From Burkholderia territorii (GTDB lineage Bacteria > Pseudomonadota > Gammaproteobacteria > Burkholderiales > Burkholderiaceae), in the NCBI RefSeq assembly GCF_902833055.1, contig NZ_CADFEJ010000002.1:248001-312000 (forward strand): a stretch of 64,000 bases of DNA, given 5' to 3'. The position numbers and the translations under genes were made by a program. The notes under the pieces are model-generated. The model was not told where the DNA came from, did not search any database, and was given only the letters and a program-made list of their open reading frames with translations. This document shows, one piece after another, positions 46,774-56,455 of this stretch (position 1 is the first letter of the stretch; each line of letters begins with the position of its first letter).

Positions 46774-47778
46774 TCAGATGCCGAGCTCGGCGCGCACGGC
46801 CTGCCAGTTCGCGCGCGTCATCAGCTTGCCGCTCGTCTGCGTGTCGGCGGGCGGCGTCTTGCCGTTGCGGATCCAGTCGACGAGGTTCTGCGTGCTCTCC
46901 TTGCCGTGGTTCGTCGAGCTGACGGCGATCGTCCCGTAGAAGCCGGTCGGCTCCTTCTTCTGGAATTCGGCGAACGCCTCGCCCGCGCCGTTGATGCCGA
47001 CGCCGATCACGTCGGCCGCCGGAATGTGCAGCTGCTCCGTCGCGCGCACCGCGCCGAGCACGGTTTCCTCGTTCAGCGCATACACCACCCACTTCTTCAC
47101 GTTCGGATGGCGCGCGAGCACGGGCGCGGCCGCGCTGAAGCCGCCTTCGTCGTCGGTCGTCTTCTGCGGCGCGTCGAAGATGTTCTCCTTGCGGAAGCCG
47201 TTCGCGAGCAGCGCCTGCGTCGCGCCGTCGGTGCGCAGCTTCGCGGTCGGCAGCTCGTAGTTCGTGATGCGCAGCGCGCCGACTTCCTCCGGCTTCCAGC
47301 CGCGCCGCTTCATCTCGTCGGCGATCGCCTGGCCGACCTGGTTGCCGATCTTGGTCGCCGACATCCCGAGGTGCGGCACGTTCGCGAGCGGCTTGCCGGT
47401 CGAGTCGACGAGCTGATCGTCGACCGTCACGAACTTCATGTTGTAGCGCTTCGCGCGCGCGGCGATCGCCGGGCCAAGACGCACGTCGGGTGCGCAGATC
47501 ACGAAGCCCTGCGCGCCTTGCGAGCCGAGGTTGTCGATCGCGGCCAGCACCTTCTCGCCGTCCGGCGTGCCGATCTTCACGACCGAGAAGTTCTCCTTCT
47601 GGCCCAGCGCCGACGCCGCGTTCTGCTCGTTGATGAACCACGCCTGCTCGGGCATCTTCACCAGGAAGCCGATCTTCAGCGGCGCGTCGGCGTGCGCGGC
47701 GCCCTGCATCCCGAGCGGCGCGATGCAAAGCGCGGCCAGCAGCGCGCGCAGGGTGTGTCGGCGAATCGTGCGGTTCAT
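46774..47778 (-). CDS. araF: L-arabinose-binding periplasmic protein
   Basis: A 334-residue periplasmic binding protein. The signal peptide (about 1-31, ending GAAHA) is followed by [17 protein letters not shown] and later [13 protein letters not shown] and [16 protein letters not shown], a close match in layout to E. coli AraF. Residues KTPEQAW-type and the C-terminal N-x-STNHG segment line the binding cleft. The ATG at 47778 was chosen over 47811. It is the first gene of the transport set. Confidence 0.9.
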   Translation of the reverse strand: MNRTIRRHTLRALLAALCIAPLGMQGAAHADAPLKIGFLVKMPEQAWFINEQNAASALGQKENFSVVKIGTPDGEKVLAAIDNLGSQGAQGFVICAPDVRLGPAIAARAKRYNMKFVTVDDQLVDSTGKPLANVPHLGMSATKIGNQVGQAIADEMKRRGWKPEEVGALRITNYELPTAKLRTDGATQALLANGFRKENIFDAPQKTTDDEGGFSAAAPVLARHPNVKKWVVYALNEETVLGAVRATEQLHIPAADVIGVGINGAGEAFAEFQKKEPTGFYGTIAVSSTNHGKESTQNLVDWIRNGKTPPADTQTSGKLMTRANWQAVRAELGI

Positions 47779-47859
47779 GCGGTGTCTCCTTGTATTGGCT
47801 TGGGTCTTCAACTACCGTCGTGCGCGGACGCGCTCGCGATCGAGCGCGACCGCATGGTG

Positions 47860-48813
<954 letters not shown>

Positions 48814-49743
48814 TCAGCGCGCCCAGCGCAACACGAGCGGATCGAGCCGGCGCGCGATCGCGAGCAACTCCGTGCGCGTGTCCGGATGCAGTTCCGGCAT
48901 CGGATGCCGCGGCCGCTCGCACGCGATCACGCCGCCTTCGCGCATCAGCGCCTTCGCGGTGAGGATCCCGGACTGGCGGTTCTCGTGATTGATCAGCGGC
49001 AGCCATGCCTGGTAGCGCGCGAACGCATCGTCGTGCCGCCCTTCGCGGAAGGCTTCGAGAATCGGCCGGATGCCGTCCGGAAACCCGCCGCCCGTCATCG
49101 CGCCGGTCGCGCCGGCGTGCAGGTCGGCGAGCAGCGTAATCGCCTCCTCGCCGTCCCACGGCCCCTCGATCGCATCGCCGCCGAGCCGGATCAGCTCGCG
49201 CAGCTTGTTCGCGGCGCCGGGCGTCTCGATCTTGAAGTACGCAACCTGCTCGATCTCGCGCGCCATCCGCGCAAGGAACGGCGCCGACAGCGCGGTGCCG
49301 CTCGCCGGTGCGTCCTGGATCATGATCGGAATGTCGATCGCGTCCGACACACGCGCGAAGAAGTCGAAGATTTGCGCTTCGGGCACGCGGAACGTCGCGC
49401 CGTGATACGGCGGCATCGCCATCACCATCGCCGCGCCGAGCTGCTGCGCGCGCAGGCTGCGCGCCGCGCACACCTGCGTGCTGTAGTGCGACGTCGTGAC
49501 GATCACCGGCACGCGGCCGGCCACGTGTTCGAGGATCGTGCGCGTGAGCACGTCGCGTTCGTCGTCGGTGATCGCAAATTGCTCGGAGAAGTTCGCGAGG
49601 ATGCACAGCCCGTCCGAGCCGGCGTCGATCATGAAGTCGACCGCGCGCTTCTGGCTCGCGAGGTCCAGCTCGCCGGTGTCGGAAAACGTCGTCGGGACGA
49701 CGGGGAAGATGCCGCGATAGCGCGGCGTGCTGCTCGATGTCAT
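48814..49743 (-). CDS. L-2-keto-3-deoxyarabonate dehydratase (DapA/NAL family)
   Basis: A 309-residue class I aldolase-fold lyase/dehydratase. The Schiff-base Lys is in VAYFKIETPG (about 170), with the family Tyr in AMPPYHGATF (about 137). In this pathway it removes water from 2-keto-3-deoxyarabonate to give alpha-ketoglutaric semialdehyde. It is 24 bp upstream of the dehydrogenase gene and follows the arabonate dehydratase gene by about 100 bp. Confidence 0.86.
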   Translation of the reverse strand: MTSSSTPRYRGIFPVVPTTFSDTGELDLASQKRAVDFMIDAGSDGLCILANFSEQFAITDDERDVLTRTILEHVAGRVPVIVTTSHYSTQVCAARSLRAQQLGAAMVMAMPPYHGATFRVPEAQIFDFFARVSDAIDIPIMIQDAPASGTALSAPFLARMAREIEQVAYFKIETPGAANKLRELIRLGGDAIEGPWDGEEAITLLADLHAGATGAMTGGGFPDGIRPILEAFREGRHDDAFARYQAWLPLINHENRQSGILTAKALMREGGVIACERPRHPMPELHPDTRTELLAIARRLDPLVLRWAR

Positions 49744-49844
49744 GGTCGGGTCCTGCGTCGGCCTCGAGGCGAGGCCATCAAGCGTTCACGATTTCACTCA
49801 CCAGTTCGCGTTGCGCGAGCCGATGCCCGCGCCCCGCCTGCCGC

Positions 49845-51596
49845 TCAATGCGAATGACTCGGCACGTCGGCGCCGCGCATGCCGACCAGGAAGTCGAGGT
49901 CGCACCCCTCGTCGGCCTGCAGCACGTGATCGATGTAGAGCCGCGCGTAGCCGCCCTTGCCGAGCTGTCCGGCCACGCCGGGCGCCGCGGTGGGATCGAC
50001 GTCCGACAGGCGGCGCTGCAGTTCGTCATCCGTAATGTCCAGGTGCAGCGTGCCGGCCTCGCAGTCGAGTTCGATCCAGTCGCCGTTGCGCACCGCGGCC
50101 AGCGGCCCGCCCGCGGCGGCTTCCGGCGCGACGTGCAGCACGACCGTGCCGTAGGCCGTGCCGCTCATCCGCGCATCCGAGATCCGCACCATGTCCTTCA
50201 CGCCCTGGCGCAGCAGCTTCGGCGGCAGGCCCATGTTGCCGACCTCCGCCATCCCCGGATACCCGCGCGGCCCGCAATTCTTCAGCACGAGCACCGAACT
50301 TGCGTCGACGTCGAGCGCTTCGTCGTTGATCGTCGCCTTGTAGTGGTCGAAATTCTCGAACACCACCGCGCGGCCGCGATGCTTCAGAAGCTCGGGGCTC
50401 GCCGCCGACGGCTTCAGTACCGCACCGCGCGGCGCGAGATTGCCGCGCAGGATGCGGATGCCGCCGTCCGCGATCAGCGGCCGGTCGAGCGGGCGGATCA
50501 CTTCGTCGTCGTAGTTCGGCGCTTCGCGCACGTTGTCCCACAGCGACTTGCCGTTGACCGTCAGTGCATCCGGATGCGGCAGCAGCCCGCCTTCGCCGAG
50601 CCGGCGCAGCACCGCCGGCAGCCCGCCCGCGTAATAGAACTCCTCCATCAGGAAGCGCCCGGACGGCATCAGGTCGACGATCGTCGGCGTGTCGCGGCCG
50701 ATGCGCATCCAGTCCTCCAGCTCGAGCGGCACGCCGATGCGGCCCGCGATCGCCTTCAGGTGGATCACCGCATTGGTCGAGCCGCCGATCGCCGCATTCG
50801 CGCGGATCGCATTCTCGAACGCGGCGCGCGTCAGGATCTTCGACAGCACGAGCCCTTCGAGCGCCATCTCGACGATGCGGATGCCGGACATGTGCGCGAG
50901 CACGTAGCGACGCGAATCGACGGCCGGGATCGCCGCGTTGTGCGGCAGCGCGACGCCGAGCGCCTCGGCCATGCAGGCCATCGTCGACGCGGTGCCCATC
51001 GTGTTGCAGGTGCCGGCCGAACGCGACATGCCGGCTTCCGCCGACAGGAAGTGGTGCAGGTCGATCTCGCCCGCCTTCAGCGATTCATGCAACTGCCACA
51101 CGGCCGTGCCCGAGCCGATGTTCTTGCCCTCGAGCTTGCCGTTCAGCATCGGGCCGCCCGACACGACGATCGCCGGCACGTCGCAGCTCGCCGCGCCCAT
51201 CAGCAGCGCCGGGGTCGTCTTGTCGCAGCCGGCGAGCAGCACGACCGCGTCGATCGGGTTGCCGCGAATCGCTTCCTCGACGTCCATCGACGCCAGGTTG
51301 CGCGTGAGCATCGCCGACGGCCGCAGGTTCGATTCACCGTTCGAGAACACCGGGAACTCGACCGGGAAGCCGCCCGCTTCGAAGATCCCGCGCTTCACGT
51401 GCTCCGCGAGCTTGCGGAAGTGCGCGTTGCACGGCGTCAGTTCGGACCAGGTGTTGCAGATGCCGATGATCGGCCGGCCGTCGAACTCGTGATCGGGAAT
51501 CCCCTGGTTCTTCATCCAGCTCCGGTACATGAAGCCGTTCTTGTCGTTCGTGCCGAACCATTCGGTGGAGCGCAGCCTGGGTTTTGTTGCCGACAT
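49845..51596 (-). CDS. L-arabonate dehydratase (IlvD/EDD family)
   Basis: A 583-residue iron-sulfur dehydratase. Cys ligands are visible in IGICNTWSELTPCN (about 46-60), VVLLAGCDKTTP (about 120-131) and AGTCNTMGTA (about 195). The family also includes dihydroxyacid and gluconate dehydratases; context (arabinose transporter, lactonase, dehydratase) indicates arabonate. It is the first gene of the minus-strand cluster and divergent from the LysR gene, 115 bp away. Confidence 0.9.
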   Translation of the reverse strand: MSATKPRLRSTEWFGTNDKNGFMYRSWMKNQGIPDHEFDGRPIIGICNTWSELTPCNAHFRKLAEHVKRGIFEAGGFPVEFPVFSNGESNLRPSAMLTRNLASMDVEEAIRGNPIDAVVLLAGCDKTTPALLMGAASCDVPAIVVSGGPMLNGKLEGKNIGSGTAVWQLHESLKAGEIDLHHFLSAEAGMSRSAGTCNTMGTASTMACMAEALGVALPHNAAIPAVDSRRYVLAHMSGIRIVEMALEGLVLSKILTRAAFENAIRANAAIGGSTNAVIHLKAIAGRIGVPLELEDWMRIGRDTPTIVDLMPSGRFLMEEFYYAGGLPAVLRRLGEGGLLPHPDALTVNGKSLWDNVREAPNYDDEVIRPLDRPLIADGGIRILRGNLAPRGAVLKPSAASPELLKHRGRAVVFENFDHYKATINDEALDVDASSVLVLKNCGPRGYPGMAEVGNMGLPPKLLRQGVKDMVRISDARMSGTAYGTVVLHVAPEAAAGGPLAAVRNGDWIELDCEAGTLHLDITDDELQRRLSDVDPTAAPGVAGQLGKGGYARLYIDHVLQADEGCDLDFLVGMRGADVPSHSH

Positions 51597-51710
51597 CGTC
51601 AGTCCTGTGGTGACGGGATACCGGCGCAGTCTAGGCAGAATTTTGATAACTCGCTAATGACGTTTTAGGCGATTACGATATCGATTCCGATATCGATATA
51701 AACCCGTACG
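51597..51710. promoter_or_regulatory. Divergent arabinose promoter region with LysR-type operator
   Basis: The 114-bp region between the arabonate dehydratase and LysR genes contains CGATATCG twice, 4 bp apart (51676-51683 and 51688-51695). This also gives the inverted repeat ATATCG-ATTC-CGATAT at 51678-51693, matching the T-N11-A layout of LysR binding. It ends 15 bp before the regulator ATG. A looser inverted repeat (TCGCTAA and TTAGGCGA) lies at about 51650-51672. Confidence 0.6.
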
Positions 51711-52661
51711 ATGCAAGAAGCCAGCCCGTGGGGAAACCGCAGCCGCCTGAAGACCCGCCAGCTCCTGCTGGTCGTCGCGCTCGCGGACGAAGGCAGCATT
51801 CACCGCGCGGCGGCCGCGCTGAACATGACGCAGCCGGCCGCGTCGAAGCTGTTGCGCGAGCTCGAGGAATCGATCGGCGCGGTGCTGTTCGAGCGGCTGC
51901 CGCGCGGGATGCGCCCGACGCTGTACGGCGACGCGCTGATCCGTCACGCGCGCGCGGCGCTCGGCAGCCTCGACCAGGCGCGCGAGGAACTCGCCGCGCT
52001 GAAGGCCGGCCACCTCGGGCACGTGGCGGTGGGCGCGATCACGTCACCGGGGCTGCGGCTCGTGCCGCCGGCCGTCGCCGCAGTGAAGGGGACGCATGCG
52101 AACGTGCGCGTGTCGGTGTCGATCGACACGAGCAACGCGCTGCTCGAACACCTCGCGCAGGACAAGCTCGACATCGTGCTCGGCCGGCTGTCCGCCGAAC
52201 ACGACAAGTTGCACCTGCGTTACGAGCCGCTGACCGGCGAGCCGGTGGCCGCGGTCGTGCGGCCCGGCCATCCGCTGCTCGCACAGGCGCCGCTGTCGCT
52301 CGCCGACGTGCAGCGCGCCGCGTGGGTCATGCCGCCGGCCGGCAGCGTGCTGCGCCATCGCTTCGAGCTCGTGTTCCAGCGCGCGAGCCTCGCGCCGCCC
52401 GCGAATGTGGTTGAAACGGCCGCGCTGCTGTTCATCACGCAGCTGATCGAGCAGAGCGACATGATCGCGGTGCTCGCGGAGGACGTCGCGCTGTACTACG
52501 CGCGACACGGGATCGTGTCGGTGCTGCCGCTGGAGATGGACTGCCGGATGGACGATTTCGGGATCATCACGCGCACCGACCGGCTGCATTCGCCGGCTGT
52601 CGAGGTGATGGCGGACGCGATTCGGGCGGCGGCGCGGGAGGTGTATGGGGTCGTGTTGTGA
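51711..52661 (+). CDS. LysR-family regulator of the L-arabinose cluster
   Basis: A 316-residue regulator. The winged helix-turn-helix (about 12-75; GSIHRAAAALNMTQPAASKL) is followed by an effector domain (about 100-310) of the GbpR/CbbR-like group. It is divergent from the arabinose catabolic and transport cluster, and a LysR-type operator lies between them. In Azospirillum-type pathways the arabinose genes are also controlled by a LysR protein. The ATG at 51711 overlaps the right edge of the operator region, which fits autorepression. Confidence 0.88.
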   Translation: MQEASPWGNRSRLKTRQLLLVVALADEGSIHRAAAALNMTQPAASKLLRELEESIGAVLFERLPRGMRPTLYGDALIRHARAALGSLDQAREELAALKAGHLGHVAVGAITSPGLRLVPPAVAAVKGTHANVRVSVSIDTSNALLEHLAQDKLDIVLGRLSAEHDKLHLRYEPLTGEPVAAVVRPGHPLLAQAPLSLADVQRAAWVMPPAGSVLRHRFELVFQRASLAPPANVVETAALLFITQLIEQSDMIAVLAEDVALYYARHGIVSVLPLEMDCRMDDFGIITRTDRLHSPAVEVMADAIRAAAREVYGVVL

Positions 52662-52766
52662 AGGGGGGCGGCGGGTGCGGTGATGCCGCGGCGGAGCCCT
52701 GCTCGCTCGTCGATCGGAACAGTTCCGTCGTGCGGTGCGCAGGGCTCGTGCCTAACATTCACGCCA

Positions 52767-54527
52767 TCAAAACTGTGCCGTAACCTGGAAACCAACCGTG
52801 ACGCGTGCCGTCGGGAATCCGGACGGCTTGTAGATCGGCGTGCCGGCGAACAGGTCGTAGCCGTAGGCGCCGAAGCGGGTTGCTATGCTGCCCTTGACAC
52901 CGATCACCGCACCCGCCAGTTGCGTCCCGGCCAATGCCACCGGCTGCGGCCCCCATACGCGACCGTAGTCGATGCCGGCGTAGACTGCTTGCCCGGTCTG
53001 CCCAATCGGCGCTTGCAGTTCGTTGCGCCAGTAAAAGCCGCGCGCCGCCGCGAGCATCGTCTCGCCGTCGAAACCGCGCACGGCGTAGCGGCTGCCGATC
53101 GTCAGGTCATCGATGTAGTACAGCGTGTTGCCCGTGTACTGGCCATGGAATGTCGTCACGTAGCGCAACGGTTGCTGAGCGATTACGAACGGAATCGAGA
53201 GGTTCGCATCGAGCACCGCCATCTTGAATCGATAGGTCGGCCCGCCATCCGCCGACAACGTATCTTCCTGAGCCCCCAATCCACCAACACCTTGCCTATA
53301 TGCAAGCGAGCCATCGAACTGCGCGCCACCGAAGTAATGACGATCGGTCAAGCCGAGCTCGATCATCGTGTTATTGCGGCGCTGCTGCGAAATCTCGGTG
53401 TCTTCGATAAAGCTTTGTCCGAAACGACGCGACAGGCGAGCGTACGCACCGAACACATCATTCTGGCCACGGGCAAGCACTCTCGCCAGCTTGAAATCGA
53501 CCGTCTTCGAATTGCCGCTCGCCACGAATGTTTGGTTGACGCCCGCGATTTGCTGGTAGTACGTGTTCGTGTATGCAGAAAGGGTCGCTGTCCAGTATCC
53601 CCAGGGAATCGAATAAAAACCGTTCCAGCCGTGCGAGCCGAGGCGCTTGTCGCCGAATTCAAGGTCTTGGCTCACGCCGATGTTGAAAATGTCGTTCAGC
53701 CCGAGCGGATTGTCGATGCCAAGCGACAGGTTGCCTTGCAGCTTGCCGGTCGCGCGGGTACCCGAGTTGTCGATCGATGCTACAACCGTCCAGGGCTTGC
53801 CGCGCTTCACGTCGAGCACGACGTCGCTTTCGCCTGGTACGTCGGCCGGCACGATCTGCATCGACACGTCCTGGCTCGTCACGCGCTTCATTTGCTCGAG
53901 ACCTTGTTCGAGGTCGCGCAGGTTCAGGAGTTCGCCGTCGCGGGTCGGGAAGGCTGTTTTCCAGGTACCGCGGAGCTTTTCGTCGGCGAAGCGCACATGG
54001 CGAATCACGCCGGGGATCAACGAAAACTTGAGGGTGCCGGTCGATAGATCCTGTTCAGGCAGCAGCACGCGCGTCGTCACGTAGCCTAGCGCCAGGATGA
54101 CTTGCGATAGACCTTTGACCAGCACATCGATACCTTCCTTGCCGACGCACTGGCCGGCATAGTGCTCCAACCATTCGCGGGCGAAGGAAAATCGATCCAT
54201 CGGCAGGGCGGACGCGCCCTGAACCTTCGCTACATCGGGCAATGAACTCGGCACATCGAGTGCAAAGCGGTCGATACGAAAACACGGCGTTACGATGGGA
54301 AGCGCCGGATACGCTTCAATGCGCGGCACTTCGGAGCGTACGGAAGGTGCGCGCACGGTCACGTCGCGCTGCTGTGCTTCACGTTGTTGCTGCGCCTGCC
54401 GGTCTTGTTCCGCGTTCGCGCGTGCAGCGGCGGCTTGGTCGACAGGCGTGGGGGTCTGCTGCGCCTGCGCCCCGAGCGCTACCAAGACTGTGATCGGCAA
54501 AGCCGCCAGCCGCTTCGAAATTTTCAT
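52767..54527 (-). CDS. cdiB: TpsB/CdiB outer-membrane transporter (ShlB/FhaC/HecB family)
   Basis: A 586-residue two-partner-secretion transporter that exports CdiA. The signal peptide (about 1-22, MKISKRLAALPITVLVALGA) is followed by a Gln/Arg-rich helix (about 28-60, the plug helix), POTRA domains (about 75-230), and a 16-strand barrel with the conserved VRGF motif (YAVRGFDGETML, about 475-487) and a C-terminal Phe. It is the last gene of the minus-strand cdi cluster. The first 45 codons resemble those of the Sel1-like gene upstream (see findings). Confidence 0.9.
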   Translation of the reverse strand: MKISKRLAALPITVLVALGAQAQQTPTPVDQAAAARANAEQDRQAQQQREAQQRDVTVRAPSVRSEVPRIEAYPALPIVTPCFRIDRFALDVPSSLPDVAKVQGASALPMDRFSFAREWLEHYAGQCVGKEGIDVLVKGLSQVILALGYVTTRVLLPEQDLSTGTLKFSLIPGVIRHVRFADEKLRGTWKTAFPTRDGELLNLRDLEQGLEQMKRVTSQDVSMQIVPADVPGESDVVLDVKRGKPWTVVASIDNSGTRATGKLQGNLSLGIDNPLGLNDIFNIGVSQDLEFGDKRLGSHGWNGFYSIPWGYWTATLSAYTNTYYQQIAGVNQTFVASGNSKTVDFKLARVLARGQNDVFGAYARLSRRFGQSFIEDTEISQQRRNNTMIELGLTDRHYFGGAQFDGSLAYRQGVGGLGAQEDTLSADGGPTYRFKMAVLDANLSIPFVIAQQPLRYVTTFHGQYTGNTLYYIDDLTIGSRYAVRGFDGETMLAAARGFYWRNELQAPIGQTGQAVYAGIDYGRVWGPQPVALAGTQLAGAVIGVKGSIATRFGAYGYDLFAGTPIYKPSGFPTARVTVGFQVTAQF

Positions 54528-54590
54528 TATTTTATATTTTCCTGATTCTGCCCGTGCTGCGACAAATCGATTATTGAATGGAATGTCGAA

Positions 54591-55193
54591 TTACTTGGGC
54601 CGCCACGAATTAACAAGCGCTCGCGCCTCCCGGAGCTGATCGAACGACATAGTCGCAGCCAGATCGTTCGCGACTTTATCGTTTTCGACATTTTTCCAGG
54701 CAGACAGCTTCAACCATTTATACGCCTGAACACTGGATTTCGTAACACCCCGACCGGTCAAATACATCATTCCCAATTCCGATTGGGCATCTGCATATCC
54801 GTGCTCGGCAGAAGGAACTAACCATCTCAAGGTCGCACCATATTCGACATTACTTGGCCCCCTCGCCATCCCATCAATCGTCGCCATAGTCCATTGCGCG
54901 GATGCGCTACCCAACTCCGCCGCTTTCCTGCAAGCGGCGAGCGTTGTATCGTTTTCCCGGGTTGAGTCACGCGGACCAACCAGCAAACCATCACGATCTA
55001 CGCGGATAGCGCAAAACACCGCCAAGGCTTCCGCGCAACTCGCCCTGTCACAAAACAGTATTCCGCTCGGCTGGTCAGTGTCTGCATGCGCGGCGACAGC
55101 TTGGTCAGCTAACGTGATGGCCGGCTCCGCCCGCACGCCGAGTGAGGTCAAGGCTATAATCACCAAACCGATCAGCCATTTCGAAATTTTCAT
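54591..55193 (-). CDS. Secreted Sel1-like repeat protein in the BcpO position
   Basis: A 200-residue exported protein. The signal peptide (about 1-23, MKISKWLIGLVIIALTSLGV, ending RA) precedes a Cys-containing region (about 47-90) and two Sel1-like repeats (about 88-170; WLVPSAEHGYADAQSELGMM and YLTGRGVTKSSVQAYKWLK). Sel1 repeats bind proteins. Related Burkholderia cdi/bcp loci carry a small envelope gene, bcpO, at this point; this gene holds the slot but lacks a clear lipobox. It lies 63 bp upstream of cdiB and shares similarity with the CdiB leader. Its role is unknown. Confidence 0.72.
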   Translation of the reverse strand: MKISKWLIGLVIIALTSLGVRAEPAITLADQAVAAHADTDQPSGILFCDRASCAEALAVFCAIRVDRDGLLVGPRDSTRENDTTLAACRKAAELGSASAQWTMATIDGMARGPSNVEYGATLRWLVPSAEHGYADAQSELGMMYLTGRGVTKSSVQAYKWLKLSAWKNVENDKVANDLAATMSFDQLREARALVNSWRPK

Positions 55194-55335
55194 TACTCGT
55201 CCCATTCCATCTTTGACACAACTTACATCCGGCATTTCTAAGCTTTATAAAAAATGGACAACACCATGAGAGCCGATGACCCCAACTTGCGCCCGACGTC
55301 ATCACTTGGTTCATTGCGATACCTTCTATTGGAAT

Positions 55336-56016
55336 TCAGGTTCGCCCAAACAACCGAGCGAACAAGCCACGCTTCTCGACATTGGCTGACGGAGGCGGTT
55401 GCCGCACGCCCCCTAGATCCGGCATTTCCTCACGGCGGAGCCGCGCAAGCGGAGCCTCCAGCACCGGATCTGTATAGAACGGAATCGCGGCCTGGAGGCG
55501 TGCGTAAGTCGGTTGCATCAGCGGATGAGCGATGAGAGGCTTCTCAAGCCCTCGAATCTCGCGCAGTCGCTGCCAGGCCAATATCACCGCCGGGAAACGT
55601 GTCAGAAGATGGCTGTTGCTGAATTCGTACCATTGCTTGCCTCTAGTTCGATGCGTGTAGAAGTCACACAACCACTGGATATGCTCTTGCATCGGCGAGA
55701 GATCGGCTCCGCGCCAGTGAACGAACAGTTCGTTTAGTACCGGCTGGTTCAGAGAATGAGGCGTGTCTTCGTCAGGATCGCTCCAGGCATCGAACGGAAT
55801 ATCCCAGTGGTCAAAGCAGATCCGCAGCAACCAGTGATAAAGCGGGTAATGCCCCGTGTCAAAGTACCGCAGACTACCGAGCACGGAACTGGACGCCGCA
55901 CCCAACGTACCCGCACCACGGCTCTGACTGCTGGCGGCCGCGCCGGCGCATCCGACAATCGCGTGCAGCGCAGCACGCGCCTCCTCGCTGCCGAGGCTGT
56001 CGGCAATCTGCTTCAC
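55336..56016 (-). pseudogene. Orphan CdiA-CT/immunity module remnant
   Basis: A 226-codon frame with no clear ATG (first codon GTG in a reused cdiA sequence). Residues 1-49 copy part of CdiA (KQIADSLGSEEARAALHAIV, then the AAASSQS segment). From residue 50 on (GSLRYFDTGHYPLYHWLLR) the sequence is unrelated to the CdiA next door: an aromatic, helical protein of about 175 residues with DIPFDAWSDPDEDTPHSL. The DNA of the first part is a 153-bp near-identical repeat of cdiA (55869-56021 versus 57289-57441). I interpret it as a displaced older CT or immunity gene fused to the recombination seam; similar orphan modules are common in CDI loci. The second part is not assigned to a family. Confidence 0.6.
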
Positions 56017-56021
56017 CTGAT
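55869..56021. repeat. 153-bp direct repeat of cdiA, copy 1
   Basis: By eye 149 of 153 bases match 57289-57441, in the same orientation. It marks the start of the orphan module and probably arose by recombination during replacement of the CdiA toxin domain. Confidence 0.85.
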
Positions 56022-56116
56022 CTTCTATTGAAGTAGTGATCCCGAAAATACCAACATAGCCTTAAAACCACCCTCTACGGCAAGGCACTCCACCGCCATT
56101 TACCCCACCTATTATC

Positions 56117-56449
56117 CTATTCATTCCCATCAAAAGGATTTTCCTCTATATATCTCTTAATATCAATTTCTGAAATTCCAGGCGCACCCGCGCTTAACCA
56201 CTTATCAAACTCCTCAGGATATGATCTATACACTCGCCCACCCGACGATTGAACCGATACATCGTCCCCAAATTCCGCCAAAAAACGCAGGTGATGTACC
56301 ACCATAATCCAAATTCGCTTGAGTTCAGGATCTTGTGGAGCGCCGTCAGACGCCTCCGAAAGATAACGCGACTCGCCCTCAACGAAATCCAACATATCCT
56401 TCGCCCTTCCAGCACGCAGCATTAACCTTATAATTTCAACCTTCCCCAT
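56117..56449 (-). CDS. cdiI: Putative CDI immunity protein
   Basis: A 110-residue cytoplasmic protein starting 6 bp after the CdiA stop, which is the normal place for the cognate immunity gene. It is mostly helical and acidic (ISEIDIKRYIEENPFDGNE at the end), without a signal peptide or a known domain. Immunity proteins bind and block the matching CT toxin and share little similarity with one another, so the assignment rests on position. The gene is markedly A/T-rich compared with cdiA, in keeping with acquisition along with the toxin end. A ribosome site (GGAA) precedes the ATG weakly. Confidence 0.75.
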   Translation of the reverse strand: MGKVEIIRLMLRAGRAKDMLDFVEGESRYLSEASDGAPQDPELKRIWIMVVHHLRFLAEFGDDVSVQSSGGRVYRSYPEEFDKWLSAGAPGISEIDIKRYIEENPFDGNE

Positions 56450-56455
56450 GATCGT

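Noticed and set aside
54591..56449. Island boundaries or attachment sites around the CDI locus
   Set aside because: No tRNA, integrase or flanking direct repeat was found; the only repeat is the 153-bp cdiA copy, which is internal to the locus.
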